IMG/VR virus record: IMGVR_UViG_3300047325_000130
Coordinates: 39,637-103,636 of that record
Source: a virus
Length of the DNA stretch: 64,000 bases
Strand: one strand, 5' to 3'
The translations under genes and the position numbers were made by a program. This document shows, piece by piece, positions 23,614-34,100 of this stretch. Below the pieces are notes generated by a model. That model worked only from the letters and a program-made list of their open reading frames with translations, was not told the origin of the DNA and made no database searches. Within the stretch, counting starts at the first letter, position 1. The number at the start of each line of letters is the position of its first letter.

Positions 23614-24714
23614 ATGAGAATTAGTGACTTAACAGAAAATTTAGTAGAATCGTATAGTTTGAATAGTTCTCGTATAGAACATCCGGAAGACCTGGTCTTA
23701 GAAGCTGCTGGATCAGGTGCAATCCAAGCGGTTAGAGCATTAGAGTACGCAGTATCAAATCCAGATTCAATAACTTTTAAACCAGACGGCAAGCCTGCTA
23801 TTATTTGGGGGAAAGACGAGAACGGATTTACAATGGGCGACAAATATATGTTCAAAAAACAAACAATGCCCAGGTCAGTAACTGAAATCGACGCTATACT
23901 ATTAAGTCGCCGCGGTGGCGGCCGAGAAGACTTAATTGATATGTATAAAAGACTTTGGCCAATATTTGAACAATCACTTAAACCAGAATTTAAAGGTTTT
24001 GTGATGGGAGATTTAATGTGGAATAAAACTCCCACCATTGTCAAATCAAATTATGAATTTAAACCAAATACGGTAACATATACTGTAGAAGTTAATTCTG
24101 AATTAGGGCAAGAAATTAGTAAGAGCATTGCTGGTATTGTCGCTCATAGTTATTTTTCTAGTATAGGCGGCACTGGATCACATATTCTTGATTTTAACCA
24201 ATTGAATACAAATGGTAAATTATTGATAATTAGTGATCATTTTACCAGCTCACCAAACATAGTAAGACCTATTAAGCTAACTCAATTGGAAGATTTTGTA
24301 TTGCAACAAAGACCTTTAATCAATGCATTCTTTCAATCCGGTATACAAGATCTCGGCGGAATATTAAAAAGATATGTCAATTTTAGAGTAAGAAGTTTAA
24401 GTTACTCTGGGTTCACCAAAGAGTTTTTGCCTTGGTTAGATACAACAGAAACTGGCGCCTTTAAAAAATTATCTATTAAAAAATGGATCAAATCTCATGC
24501 AAAAGAATTTGATGCAGTAGCTAACGTATTTTTAGGTATTACTACCGTAAAGAATGAAATTATTGCGCAGCTAGATAAATTACCAACCGAATTACATCCT
24601 TCTGTAAATGGTGTGCCTGGACACGAAGGGTATATTGTAAGTAGTAATACACAACCAATTAAATTGGTGAACAGATTTCATTTCAGTTCTGCTAATTTTA
24701 AAGAAAATCCATAA
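23614..24714 (+). CDS. Ligase-like nucleotidyltransferase (DUF6267-like)
   Basis: 366 residues. Motif order suggests the covalent nucleotidyltransferase superfamily of DNA/RNA ligases: KPDGKPAIIWG (K-x-D-G, residue 56 on), GFVMGDLMW, then near the C terminus GHEGYIVSS and IKLVNRFHFS as motifs IV and V. Long middle helical insert. T4-like cyanophages have a conserved protein of this kind (DUF6267 by my recollection), function unproven. RNA ligase or capping-type activity is an inference. Confidence 0.6.
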   Translation: MRISDLTENLVESYSLNSSRIEHPEDLVLEAAGSGAIQAVRALEYAVSNPDSITFKPDGKPAIIWGKDENGFTMGDKYMFKKQTMPRSVTEIDAILLSRRGGGREDLIDMYKRLWPIFEQSLKPEFKGFVMGDLMWNKTPTIVKSNYEFKPNTVTYTVEVNSELGQEISKSIAGIVAHSYFSSIGGTGSHILDFNQLNTNGKLLIISDHFTSSPNIVRPIKLTQLEDFVLQQRPLINAFFQSGIQDLGGILKRYVNFRVRSLSYSGFTKEFLPWLDTTETGAFKKLSIKKWIKSHAKEFDAVANVFLGITTVKNEIIAQLDKLPTELHPSVNGVPGHEGYIVSSNTQPIKLVNRFHFSSANFKENP

Positions 24715-24715
24715 T

Positions 24716-24943
24716 ATGAAAGCCGGCGATCACGTAATTATAAAAAATAAATTTTGCAAAACAGAACTTGTTTGCAAAATAACTGGTGTCATTAAAGAAT
24801 TTAATGACCAATCTAGAGTATATTTTAACATAAAACCGTATAATAGGAATATTGAATTCAATATGTATTTAGATACATCGACGAAATACAATATAGATTA
24901 TTATAAGCACGTTGTTGACCTTATGCTAAAAATAGGTAAATAA
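24716..24943 (+). CDS. Small hypothetical protein
   Basis: 75 residues, one base after the ligase-like gene (TAATATG). MKAGDHVIIKNKFCKTELVC then beta strands: SH3-like barrel possible. Function unknown. Confidence 0.5.
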   Translation: MKAGDHVIIKNKFCKTELVCKITGVIKEFNDQSRVYFNIKPYNRNIEFNMYLDTSTKYNIDYYKHVVDLMLKIGK

Positions 24944-24949
24944 CGTAAC

Positions 24950-25537
24950 ATGAAATTAACTGAATTATTTGAACAAAACAAAATAACAAACCCAACACAT
25001 GTTGTTTGGAGTTTTGGCCGTTTCAGCGTCCCGCATCGGGGGCATTCAGGTCTTATAAGAATTATAATAAAAACTGCAAAAACAGCCAAATGCAATTGGC
25101 GTTTATTTGCAAGTAAAACACACGATTCTCAACGTAATCCGTTAACCTATGCGCAAAAGGTAAGTTGGCTTTATAAGTTATTTCCGGTTCTTAAAGGACA
25201 TCTTGTTGAAGACGAAAATGTCCGTACTTATTTGCAAGCGGCTGAATATCTTTATAAGAAAGGTTTCAGAAGTGCAACAATCGTAGTTGGCGAAGATGAT
25301 ATTGATAATATTAGAGATCTTTTAACGAAATACAATTCAATTGACGAAGAAGGGAATGGCTATAAATTTGCACCTATAACATTTATACCTGCACCAAGAA
25401 TTACTTCTGCAACAATAGCTCGTTTAGATGTAGCAAATAACGATCCGGCTAAGTTTCAAAAGGATACAGGTGTTGATCCGTCACTTAAAGTTGATGGCGA
25501 AACACTCTTTCAAGCAATTAAATACGGTCTCTCTTAG
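24950..25537 (+). CDS. Cytidylyltransferase-like nucleotidyltransferase
   Basis: 195 residues. WSFGRFSVPHRGHSGLI carries the HxGH signature (H29-x-x-H32) of the cytidylyltransferase/NMNAT superfamily; ATIVVGEDDID and PRITSATIARL supply the later motifs. T4-like phages often carry such a protein, usually annotated only as a nucleotidyltransferase. Its substrate is unknown; a second role in NAD synthesis is possible but the NadM at 10.1 kb already covers it. Confidence 0.75.
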   Translation: MKLTELFEQNKITNPTHVVWSFGRFSVPHRGHSGLIRIIIKTAKTAKCNWRLFASKTHDSQRNPLTYAQKVSWLYKLFPVLKGHLVEDENVRTYLQAAEYLYKKGFRSATIVVGEDDIDNIRDLLTKYNSIDEEGNGYKFAPITFIPAPRITSATIARLDVANNDPAKFQKDTGVDPSLKVDGETLFQAIKYGLS

Positions 25538-25647
25538 GATTTATTGGACAAGTATCCTCCGGTGTCCATCAAAATACCTGATGTTAACGGTGCTCAGTAG
25601 GCAATGCAACTTGGTAAATAATAGTAGTATTTTATTTAGGATCCATC

Positions 25648-25980
25648 ATGACAATTACATACGCTTGGACTTTTCCATTTTTTGAAACAATTCCTGTAGC
25701 TGCTAACGGATTAAAAAATGTAGTTGCTATTGTTCATTGGACGTACACTGCACAAAGCGGAACTGGGGATTCAATAACAACTGCAAAGTCATACGGTACA
25801 TTTAATCTTCCAACAGCGGAACCAGATCTTTTTATTCCGTACGAGGATATTACATTTCAAATGACTGTAAACTGGGCAAATGCAATGATGGATGTTCCTG
25901 CATTAGAAGCAAGTTTAGCAAATGAGATCAATCAACAATTAAATCCTGTAAATATTGCTTTGCCTCCATTTAGTAGTTGA
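25648..25980 (+). CDS. Virion-associated-type small protein (DUF7936-like)
   Basis: 110 residues: MTITYAWTFPFFETIPVAAN, VVAIVHWTYTAQSG, a Tyr-Gly-Thr strand and a Pro-rich end (NPVNIALPPF). This layout matches a small phage family found beside tail-fibre genes. Its GATCC-adjacent leader (25538-25647) holds no gene. Ribosome site TTAGGATCC. Confidence 0.5.
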   Translation: MTITYAWTFPFFETIPVAANGLKNVVAIVHWTYTAQSGTGDSITTAKSYGTFNLPTAEPDLFIPYEDITFQMTVNWANAMMDVPALEASLANEINQQLNPVNIALPPFSS

Positions 25981-26028
25981 TTTAATATTACTTTGCAATA
26001 ATAATAAAAATAAAAAGTGAGATTTAAA

Positions 26029-26442
26029 ATGAAAAGGTTTTTAGCTCCTGTAAATAAATTTAATGATTGGATTGCCATTAGAGCTAATCAATTATTTTCT
26101 ACAATGGTATGTTTTTGGGTATTTTTACTTATAACACTAATACCATTGAAGTGGCCAGTTACAATGCCATTTTTACAATATCTATCAAGTGGAATATTGC
26201 AATTATGCAGCTTACCGCTATTAGCAGTCGGAACGGTTTTAGCTGCAAAAAGTAGCGACAAACTAGCACAAGAACAACACGCTGCTGTAATTGAGAGTCA
26301 CGAAGAGATTAAGAAATTAATTGCGGAAGATGATCAAATTGAAGCTCGGTTAGATCGCATAGAAGCACTACTTGCAAAACTTGTACCAACAACAGAAAGT
26401 CTATCAAAAACTTGTGATAAAAATATCTGCGATTGTAAATGA
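26029..26442 (+). CDS. Membrane protein with coiled-coil tail
   Basis: 137 residues from ATG 26029 (upstream GTG at 26017 is also in frame). Two membrane helices (about 25-75), then a helical charged tail (EEIKKLIAEDDQIEARLDRIEAL) and a Cys-rich end CDKNICDCK. Overlaps the GDPD gene by 4 bases (ATGA). Similar small proteins often precede lysis or membrane-active genes, but function is not shown. Confidence 0.55.
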   Translation: MKRFLAPVNKFNDWIAIRANQLFSTMVCFWVFLLITLIPLKWPVTMPFLQYLSSGILQLCSLPLLAVGTVLAAKSSDKLAQEQHAAVIESHEEIKKLIAEDDQIEARLDRIEALLAKLVPTTESLSKTCDKNICDCK

Positions 26443-26921
26443 AATACATCTCCCACAGAGGAAATTTATTTGGTTCTAATCCAGAGACTGAAAATTCTCC
26501 TGCTCAAATTGAAAAAGCATTATCATTAGAATTTGACGTAGAAATTGATCTGTATGTAATTGATAATAAATTATTACTTGGTCATGATTATGGTCAATAT
26601 GAAGTAGATTATTCATTTATAACACAACCTGGTCTTTGGATACATGCAAAAAATTTAGCTGCATTAGAATATTTGTCAAATCTATATGTGCAAACACATT
26701 ATTTTTGGCATCAAAATGATGATTTAACTTTAACTTCTAGAAATGTTATATGGACGTTTCCCGGAAAACCCCTTGCATCCAATGCGATCGCTGTCATGCC
26801 CGAAACGGTTCTTGCTTTAGAAGACATAGTTAAGCTACAATGCGGCGGATTCTGTAGTGATATCATAGCTGATATAAGGAAAGGTTATGACAAAATCCGA
26901 AAACTATGTTACTCAACGTGA
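26439..26921 (+). CDS. Glycerophosphodiester phosphodiesterase-like protein
   Basis: 160 residues, shorter than typical GDPD (about 240). Active-site elements of the family: ISHRGN (His-Arg), ENSPAQIEKAL, FDVEIDL (Glu-x-Asp) and LLLGHD. The rest of the TIM barrel is abbreviated, as in other phage versions. Would cleave glycerophosphodiesters or act on a phosphosugar. Overlaps both neighbours. Confidence 0.7.
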   Translation: MKYISHRGNLFGSNPETENSPAQIEKALSLEFDVEIDLYVIDNKLLLGHDYGQYEVDYSFITQPGLWIHAKNLAALEYLSNLYVQTHYFWHQNDDLTLTSRNVIWTFPGKPLASNAIAVMPETVLALEDIVKLQCGGFCSDIIADIRKGYDKIRKLCYST

Positions 26922-27117
26922 TCCAATTAATACAGAATATATAATTGATCTTGTTCGAAAAGAACTTGTCACAAGATTACAAAATGGCTTTGAGTTAGAT
27001 GGGTCTTCTTTAGAGGCAGAATATTATTGGTTGGCACATAATAGAAATTGCAATTTCACTGATTTAATTCAAGCAATTGCTGGTACGATCGAAAATGCAG
27101 TCTTAAAAGGTAGGTAA
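26887..27117 (+). CDS. Small helical hypothetical protein
   Basis: 76 residues, overlapping the GDPD gene by 35 bases. MTKSENYVTQRDPINTEYII, then ELDGSSLEAEYYWLAHNRNC. Function unknown. Confidence 0.5.
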   Translation: MTKSENYVTQRDPINTEYIIDLVRKELVTRLQNGFELDGSSLEAEYYWLAHNRNCNFTDLIQAIAGTIENAVLKGR

Positions 27118-27119
27118 AT

Positions 27120-27142
27120 ACTGCTATCAATAAGGTAGCAGT
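27120..27142 (+). promoter_or_regulatory. Start-site hairpin of the large fibre gene
   Basis: ACTGCTA / TAGCAGT perfect 7-bp stem abutting ATG 27143; the loop (TCAATAAGG) contains the only Shine-Dalgarno-like AAGG. Confidence 0.45.
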
Positions 27143-30100
27143 ATGACAGATTTAATTTTCGCTCTTGGGCAAAACCTGAGCGACCCGCTAAGCAACGTAG
27201 TAGTATATCAATCAGATGACGGAGTTAGTTGGACAAATCCAACAACTCCTTTTTCTAGATATCAATCTGCATCTAGCATTTCTTACGGATTAGTTGATTC
27301 TGTACCAACACTTATTACTATAAGTTCGGTTGGAAATGTCGCAGTTAGCACGAATTTTATAAATTGGGAAATAACTACGCAATTGGAAGGTGGGTATTTC
27401 TCACCTCTTTCTATTGATTACGGTAATAGTATATTTGCTACTTGTGGATTTAATAAAAACAATTCATCGTTTAATGAAACTGCAATAATATTTCATAGTG
27501 CAGACGGATCTACTTGGAATAATTCATACACAAATAGTATATCACCCAGCATATTATACAGTATCAAATATATTAACGCAATGTGGGTAGCTGTTGGCCA
27601 AAGTAATAATACTCCGTTGGTAATTTACAGTACAGATGCAGTTAACTGGACGGTTCTTGATGTTCCAGATGAATTTAATGGTTTTATTTTCTACGACGTA
27701 GATTATTTTGATAATTATTATTATTTTAGTTCAAACAGCTACATTGTTAATAACTTAAATTTAAGTTCTACTTGGGGTGCTAGTGCAAAATTAGAAAGTG
27801 ATTACAGCAATACTAATTTTACAAAAATAGGTATTAATTCAAACGGACAAGCAGTTGCAGTTAGTAGTGGTGCAATTTACTCTAGTACCGATTTAACAAC
27901 TTGGAACAAATTTCAATATCCGGGATATGCATTTATAAGTGTTGCATATTTTAATAATAATTGGTTAGTAGGCTCTTATAGTACATTAAATCAATTTACA
28001 TTATTTACAAGTACCAACGGGATTGCTTGGTCCGCAAGTAATAATGGTGTTCAAACTATCGAATTTGTATCAAATTATATACCTGTAACGCCAACACCCC
28101 CTGTTCCGGTATCAAATATAACTATTGTAAGTTCGCCTCCGGCCGTTTCGGTAAACAGCATCTTCGGTGTAACCGGTAACATAAAAAATGTAAGCGATCA
28201 GGTTTTAGTTTTTGTTTCTTCGTCTGACACGTCAAGCTTGTTTATAAGTGACTTGATCGGATTAGATAGTACTCCAGCAATTCCATATAGCAGCGGAAAT
28301 TGGATAGAGCCAAAAGTAACACTATTTGAAGGCTCTGTTGGTCCGGCATATATCGTTGCTATTGATTACACGCAATTTGCTGCAAATGGTGGTACTACAT
28401 TAACCGGAGTTGATTATGCGGTTACTCCGATTAATATCATATCAACCCCTACTCCGTATTTTGTTATTTCTATATATAATACTGCAAACGTAAACCAAAC
28501 ACCATTTTACTATGCGGGGTTTGCTCAAAATTATTTGGTGCAAATGTATAATACTACTTTTGCCCAAACCTCTGCAGGTTTATCAACTACACCGAGTCTT
28601 GAAGGTCTTCTTCAAAATCAAACTTCTGATTCATACACGCCTTTTGCAGTAAACCCACAGGGCATAATATCAGCTACAGTAATTACCACACCCCCAACTG
28701 CCGGAACATATTACGTTGTAGTATGGGTTACTGATAATCCTTTATATTTTAGTGCAAGTGCTGCTTTAGTTGTTACTGAAAATGATTCTGGTGGTAATGC
28801 CTTATCAAGCATTGCTTCGCAATCAAATCCTCCTATGTTCTCTAATTGGGGAGTAAATGAAAAAAATCTAGCAGCAGGACCTTATCCAACAACATTAGCA
28901 GTTGAACCGGCTGCAATTCTGCTACCCGGCGAATCATACCAAAGCGGAAACATGTATATATATCCTGCATTGGCAGAATCTACTGGGCTTGTAGCACCAA
29001 CTGGACCGGTACCTATTGTTAATGCATATTGGACAAATTTTTCACCAACCACAACAGAACCAACGCCTGATAATAGTACGACATATTTGATGGCTACATC
29101 AGATTCTACTAGCCCATTTTTTGCATTTGCATTGCTTGCATTTCCGGACCAATATACGGTTGTTACTTCACACTTTAGTGGTTCAATTCGAACACTTTTC
29201 GCTGATTTACCTGCTCCACCAACTGCCGGAACTTGGTATCTTTCATATTGGTTAAATAATTCTTCCGGTGAAAATATTGCATGGTGTGTATTTGAACCAT
29301 TTAATGTTACCGCCCCTAATGTTTTGTTTATAACATCAACGACCGGCGAATATACGTTACCTTCTGATTTTTCAGGTACAAGTCCGTGGACCATAGAGAT
29401 GATTGGTGCAGGCGGCGGCAGCACATTTTCAATTAATCCTGCCGGTGCTGGTGGCGGCGGCGGCGCCTACTCTAAGATCTCTTCTTCCGACGGATATTCA
29501 TTATCAGCAAATCAAACAATATATGTCAATGTAGGTTTAGCTACTGATAGCTGGGTTAATTTTTCAGCTAACTCTCCGCCAACAGCTCGTTATGAAGGAG
29601 CATTGGCAAAAGCTGGTGCAAACGCAATAGGAACAACAGGCGGTGTCGGCGGACAAGCCTCTGAATCAATTGGTACAATAGTTTATTCGGGCGGCAATGG
29701 CGGCGACTGTACTGATAACTACGGCCTCGGAGGCGGAGGTGGAGGTTCTGCTGGACCAAACGGTAATGGGCAAAATGGCGGCTCTGGCGGTAACACATCA
29801 GGCACTGGCGGCGGTGGCGGCGGAGGAGCAAATGGGGGGTTATCTACTGCAGGTGGGAGCTCAACTAGTTCAACCGGCGGTCTCGGCGGCCTTGGACCAA
29901 CTGGTAGTGGGCCAGCGCAACCAGGTGTAAATGGTACAAATGGCGGCGGCGGCGGCGGCAGTAGCAGTAGTGGTTTTACATATGCCGGTAACGGTGGCTC
30001 ACAAAATGTTTGGGTTCAAACATCTGATGGTTCAATCGCAGGACCAGGGGGAGGGGGAGGCGCCTTTTATATCGGTATATCTAATACGCTTCGCGGTGCA

Positions 30101-30193
30101 GGAGGCAATTACGGTGGCGGATCTGGCGGCGGCGGGTATGCTGACGTAACAATTAATGGTGCACCAGGAATTATTGTCATAACTTATAAATGA
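27143..30193 (+). CDS. Large virion/fibre protein with beta-propeller and glycine-rich tip
   Basis: 1016 residues. Residues 1-310 contain at least five propeller-type units with the sialidase/Asp-box-like signature S-x-D-G-x-x-W (SDDGVSW, SADGSTW, STDAVNW, SSTDLTTW, STNGIAW). Residues 320-720 are Ig-like or CARDB-like beta domains, with a repeated PPTAGTWYLSYW / PPTAGTYYVVVW element. Residues about 740-1016 form a glycine-rich domain (IEMIGAGGGS then many GGGGG runs), as in phage adhesins and the polyglycine tips of T-even-type receptor-binding proteins. Likely a receptor-binding or fibre tip protein, probably host-range determining. Confidence 0.75.
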   Translation: MTDLIFALGQNLSDPLSNVVVYQSDDGVSWTNPTTPFSRYQSASSISYGLVDSVPTLITISSVGNVAVSTNFINWEITTQLEGGYFSPLSIDYGNSIFATCGFNKNNSSFNETAIIFHSADGSTWNNSYTNSISPSILYSIKYINAMWVAVGQSNNTPLVIYSTDAVNWTVLDVPDEFNGFIFYDVDYFDNYYYFSSNSYIVNNLNLSSTWGASAKLESDYSNTNFTKIGINSNGQAVAVSSGAIYSSTDLTTWNKFQYPGYAFISVAYFNNNWLVGSYSTLNQFTLFTSTNGIAWSASNNGVQTIEFVSNYIPVTPTPPVPVSNITIVSSPPAVSVNSIFGVTGNIKNVSDQVLVFVSSSDTSSLFISDLIGLDSTPAIPYSSGNWIEPKVTLFEGSVGPAYIVAIDYTQFAANGGTTLTGVDYAVTPINIISTPTPYFVISIYNTANVNQTPFYYAGFAQNYLVQMYNTTFAQTSAGLSTTPSLEGLLQNQTSDSYTPFAVNPQGIISATVITTPPTAGTYYVVVWVTDNPLYFSASAALVVTENDSGGNALSSIASQSNPPMFSNWGVNEKNLAAGPYPTTLAVEPAAILLPGESYQSGNMYIYPALAESTGLVAPTGPVPIVNAYWTNFSPTTTEPTPDNSTTYLMATSDSTSPFFAFALLAFPDQYTVVTSHFSGSIRTLFADLPAPPTAGTWYLSYWLNNSSGENIAWCVFEPFNVTAPNVLFITSTTGEYTLPSDFSGTSPWTIEMIGAGGGSTFSINPAGAGGGGGAYSKISSSDGYSLSANQTIYVNVGLATDSWVNFSANSPPTARYEGALAKAGANAIGTTGGVGGQASESIGTIVYSGGNGGDCTDNYGLGGGGGGSAGPNGNGQNGGSGGNTSGTGGGGGGGANGGLSTAGGSSTSSTGGLGGLGPTGSGPAQPGVNGTNGGGGGGSSSSGFTYAGNGGSQNVWVQTSDGSIAGPGGGGGAFYIGISNTLRGAGGNYGGGSGGGGYADVTINGAPGIIVITYK

Positions 30194-30263
30194 AATCATA
30201 ATTTATATAGATTCCTGTCTTACTAGTTGATTAATATTAGTAAAAGAAGATAGGAGTTTATAA

Positions 30264-30536
30264 ATGAGCATTGGTTCACTAGGTCCAGCAGAAAAAGCAA
30301 AAATTCAACATATTATAGATGAAGGCGTTCGCGTTCTTGCAGATATTTCAGTACTTAAGGAAGGTCTTAAGGAAACCGTAGATGCTATTGCAGAAGAACT
30401 TGATATTAAAAAGACTGTGATTTCAAAAGCGATTAGAATGGCACATAAGCTAAGCGAGAACCGTGATAGTCTTACAGAAGGTCGTGAAGAGTTTGAAGAG
30501 ATTGAAGAACTTCTGATGCATGCCGGGAAAGCATAA
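30264..30536 (+). CDS. dsbA: dsDNA-binding late transcription protein, DsbA-like
   Basis: 90 residues. Alignable over most of its length with T4 DsbA: LKEGLKETVDAIAEELDIKK, then a helical VISKAIRMAHKLSENRD and an acidic C-terminal helix (EEFEEIEELL). T4 DsbA binds double-stranded DNA at late promoters. TAGGAG ribosome site before ATG 30264. Sits just before the small genes leading to DNA polymerase, consistent with late-promoter TATAAATA motifs in this window. Confidence 0.75.
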   Translation: MSIGSLGPAEKAKIQHIIDEGVRVLADISVLKEGLKETVDAIAEELDIKKTVISKAIRMAHKLSENRDSLTEGREEFEEIEELLMHAGKA

Positions 30537-30831
30537 TGAGTAGGTTGCAATTAATTCAAACTATTAACCAGGGTAATGAATACGAATACAAAGGTATAAA
30601 ATTAAAAATGCCAACTGAATTATTCAAGATGTATTGGAATATCAAGGAATAAATGTATTCGTTGCATTTCCTAAAATGATTGATTACCTAATAGCTGCAG
30701 GTAAAGTAGTTGTTGGAGACTCAGTAAGAGTTCGAGTAGAAAATCACTGTATTACAAACAAAGATGGAACCGCTTATACAAATAGCGAAGGTGCATCATT
30801 CTCAGTTTCAATGTTTAAGAAAGAGGTATAA
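30536..30831 (+). pseudogene. Hypothetical protein, apparent one-base deletion
   Basis: ATG 30536 overlaps the DsbA stop by one base. This frame gives MSRLQLIQTINQGNEYEYKG and ends at 30652. The second frame, open to 30831, reads QDVLEYQGINVFVAFPK and continues GDSVRVRVENHCIT. Adding one base near 30620 (GAATTATTCAAG) joins them as KMPTELIQDVLEY. Joined length about 98 residues. Same operon as the next gene; function unknown. Confidence 0.5.
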
Positions 30832-30833
30832 CA

Positions 30834-31085
30834 ATGACAATAATAGCAAGAGTAAGAGTTCAATCTGTGCAAGATAATATGCAGGGTGACAATACAAAGT
30901 GGTCTGAAAATATTAGACTATCAGCAGTCTATTCAAATGACAAAAATTCGCCAAACTATTCTTTCAGTGAGGCAACACCATATGCTGATTTTACTATGAG
31001 CATATCTAATCCGGGTGCATTTGGATTTTTTGTTGAAGGTAAGGAATATGATTTAACTTTCACTCCGGCACCTAATAATTCCTAA
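30834..31085 (+). CDS. Conserved small phage protein
   Basis: 83 residues: MTIIARVRVQSVQDNMQGDN, SAVYSNDKNSPNYSFSEATP, and GKEYDLTFTPA at the end. This arrangement (beta-rich, FxxxTPxAxFxxxIxNPxA, GxxYxVxFTPA) recurs in phage genomes, often in structural neighbourhoods. Function unknown. Confidence 0.6.
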   Translation: MTIIARVRVQSVQDNMQGDNTKWSENIRLSAVYSNDKNSPNYSFSEATPYADFTMSISNPGAFGFFVEGKEYDLTFTPAPNNS

Positions 31086-31106
31086 TATTGATTTTATTAA
31101 AATCAA
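31086..31106 (+). terminator. AT-rich hairpin before the polymerase gene
   Basis: TTGATTTT / AAAATCAA stem with a 3-base loop. Weak, may be a partial terminator. Confidence 0.35.
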
Positions 31107-31144
31107 TTAATTATAATTTATAGTAATAATAAGAAGGAAAATGA

Positions 31145-34100
31145 ATGTCGTATATAGATGCCATTATAGATAAAGAAAAGAATCAGATTGTTGTTGTTGA
31201 ACGAAGAAATGATGGCAAACGATATTATAAGACATACCCAACTGAATACTTAACGTATTGGCCGAGCGAAAAAGGAAAATTTGAATCAATATTTGGAAAT
31301 AAATTAGAAAAATATAAAACCAATAATTGGAAAGAATTTCAAAAAGAAATTAAATTATTATCTGGTAAGAAATTACACGAATCAGATATTAATCCAATAT
31401 TTAGATGCTTATACGAGAATTATAGATCTCTACCCGCTCCTGATTTAAACATTGGATATTTTGATATAGAAACTGATTTCTCTAAAGATCGGGGGTTTTC
31501 TTCATCAGAAGAAGCTTTTATGCCTATAACTGCAATAACTATTTTTGTAAGTAATCATAATAAAAATTATACATTGGTTGTAGCACCTAAAGGAATAACA
31601 TCTGGTGCAGCACAATCTATTGTAGATAAATTTGAAAATACATTACTTTGCGAAAACGAAAAACAATTACTTGAAACATTCTTAATGTTAATTGAGGATG
31701 TTGATATATTAACTGGCTGGAATTGTCTTGACGAAAATTCTCCAATCTTTTTAGAAGATAGAATTATTAAAATTAAAAATTGTAAATCAAATCAAAAGCT
31801 AATTTCTGGAGAACAAATACTTAAGACGCACAATTCTGGTAAAAAAGAAAAACTTGTGATCGAATTAGATAACGGGTTGATAATTAATTCATCTGAGGAT
31901 CATAAATTTCCAATAATAAGTAAAAAATTTGAAAAATATACAAATTTAAATCAGATGAAAAATAATGGTCAAGTTATGAATTTAAAATCAATCGAAAAGC
32001 ATATCACTGATAATCATGTATATTTTAAATTAGAACTAAAAGGTAACAACAATTTAGACTTAACTTGGGGACAATATATAAAAAATAATTTAAATCTTTT
32101 ATTGGAATATCATTGGTTTGATATAGTTATTACAGAAAAAAACTTAAAAAATAAAATATGGAATTTTTATAAAGATTGTGGTAAATTAGAATCATCTGGT
32201 TTTACCCGGAGTGAGTATAAAAATCAAACTGTACCAAAATTATGGTCCTTTAAAAAGCATAAAGGTATTTTGACAACAGAAGATATAGAATTATTGTTGA
32301 ATCAAGACGTAATGCCGATTTACCTGAATAAAGTAAGAGGTGTTATAAATGTCAATATGAACGAAGTAATTGATAAAACTTATTGGAAATTGCTTGGATT
32401 TATATTTACTGATGGATTTTATTCAAAATATGATAATTGCTTTTCTATTTGTAATAAAAGAGAGGATGTAATTAGTTATTACGCTGAACTATTGAATACT
32501 CAATATAAATTAAAACGTCAAGATAATTGCTACTACGCAAATCGAAATAATGGTATGTTGAAGTTATTATCACCGTTTATCTATACAAATGAATGGAAAA
32601 AAGTTATTAATATAGAACTTTTTAGTAGATGTTCTATTTCTCAATTCTCACAATTTATATCGTCATCAATTGATGGTGATGGTAGTGTAGGAGATTCATC
32701 AGTATCTATATGTGAATTTCAAAATAATTCAGAATCTTTTCAAACACTGTTTTCATGGTTTGGTATATATAGTAATCGTCGCGCCGATAATATATCAGTT
32801 CCTTTTCATGAACATAACAATCAATTTTTAAATATGCTTGAATTATCACATGGCGATAAAAAGGCAAAACTTTTAGAAAGAAGAATGTTTGTAACAGTAG
32901 GCGCTCCAAATAAAAAGTTAAAACAAGTATATGATAAAGTTGAGAAATCTTTTTATATAAGAATTCGTAATATAAAACGAACAGGACTAATGGTTTGTAT
33001 GTTTGATATTATGACTGAATCACAATATTTTATATGTAACGGTGCGAAGGTACATAACAGTACCTCTTATGATGTACCTTATACACATAATAGAATTATT
33101 CAAGTTTTAGGAAAAGAGGAAACTCGCAAACTCTGTCTATTAGGTAAATTCCCAAAGAAAAGAGAATATACCCAATATGGTAAAGAGCAAATAACATATG
33201 ATTTGATAGGTAGAGTTCATATCGATTATCTGGATTTATATAAGAAACACGTAACTCATGAAATGCATAGTTATAGACTTGACTATGTGGGTGAGGTAGA
33301 AGTTGGTGATAGAAAGACTCCTTACGAGGGTACTTTAGATCAATTATATAATAATGATTTCGAAAAGTTTATTGAATATAACAGGCAGGACGTGTTGCTG
33401 CTGGTTAAGATTGATAAAAAATTAAAATTTATTCAACTTGCAAATGAAATTGCACATACCAATACAGTTTTAATACCAACAACAATGGGCGCGGTTGCGC
33501 TTATTGACCAAGCAATTGTTAACTTTGCGTGGAATAAAAATCTACATGTTCCTACAAGAGAACGAGAAACAATTGAAGAAAGAAACATACGACATCTTGA
33601 AGAAGAAGAGTCCGGTGTAGTTGGCATAGTAGGTGCATATGTTGCTGATCCAAAACCCGGATTGCATGATTGGATAGGCGGCGTTGATATTAACAGTCTA
33701 TATCCAAGTACTATTAGAGCGTTGAATATGAGTCCCGAAACTGTAATAGGGCAGATACGTTCAGATTTTACTGATGAATTAATAAAATCTAGAATGTCCT
33801 CTAAAATTTTAATTGACGATGCAAAAGTTAATTTATTTGGTCCAGACACTTATCAGAAATTGTTGATTGATGCACGAACAAGCAAAGAACTGTCATTTGC
33901 AGACGCGTGGCATGAAATGTTTGGTACTCTTGAATATAATTGGATTATGGATCAGACTGATACTGTTCTTACAATAGATTTTGAAGATGGTAGTGAAGTA
34001 CGAGCAACAGCAGCAGAGATATATGAATTAATATTTGATGGCACAAACAAATGGATGTTAAGCGCAAATGGCACGATACTTGATATTTCTAAAGCAGGTT

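Noticed and set aside
29568-29930. Open frames opposite or within the glycine-rich region
   Set aside because: They are shadows of the GGN codon runs of the fibre gene, with low-complexity composition.
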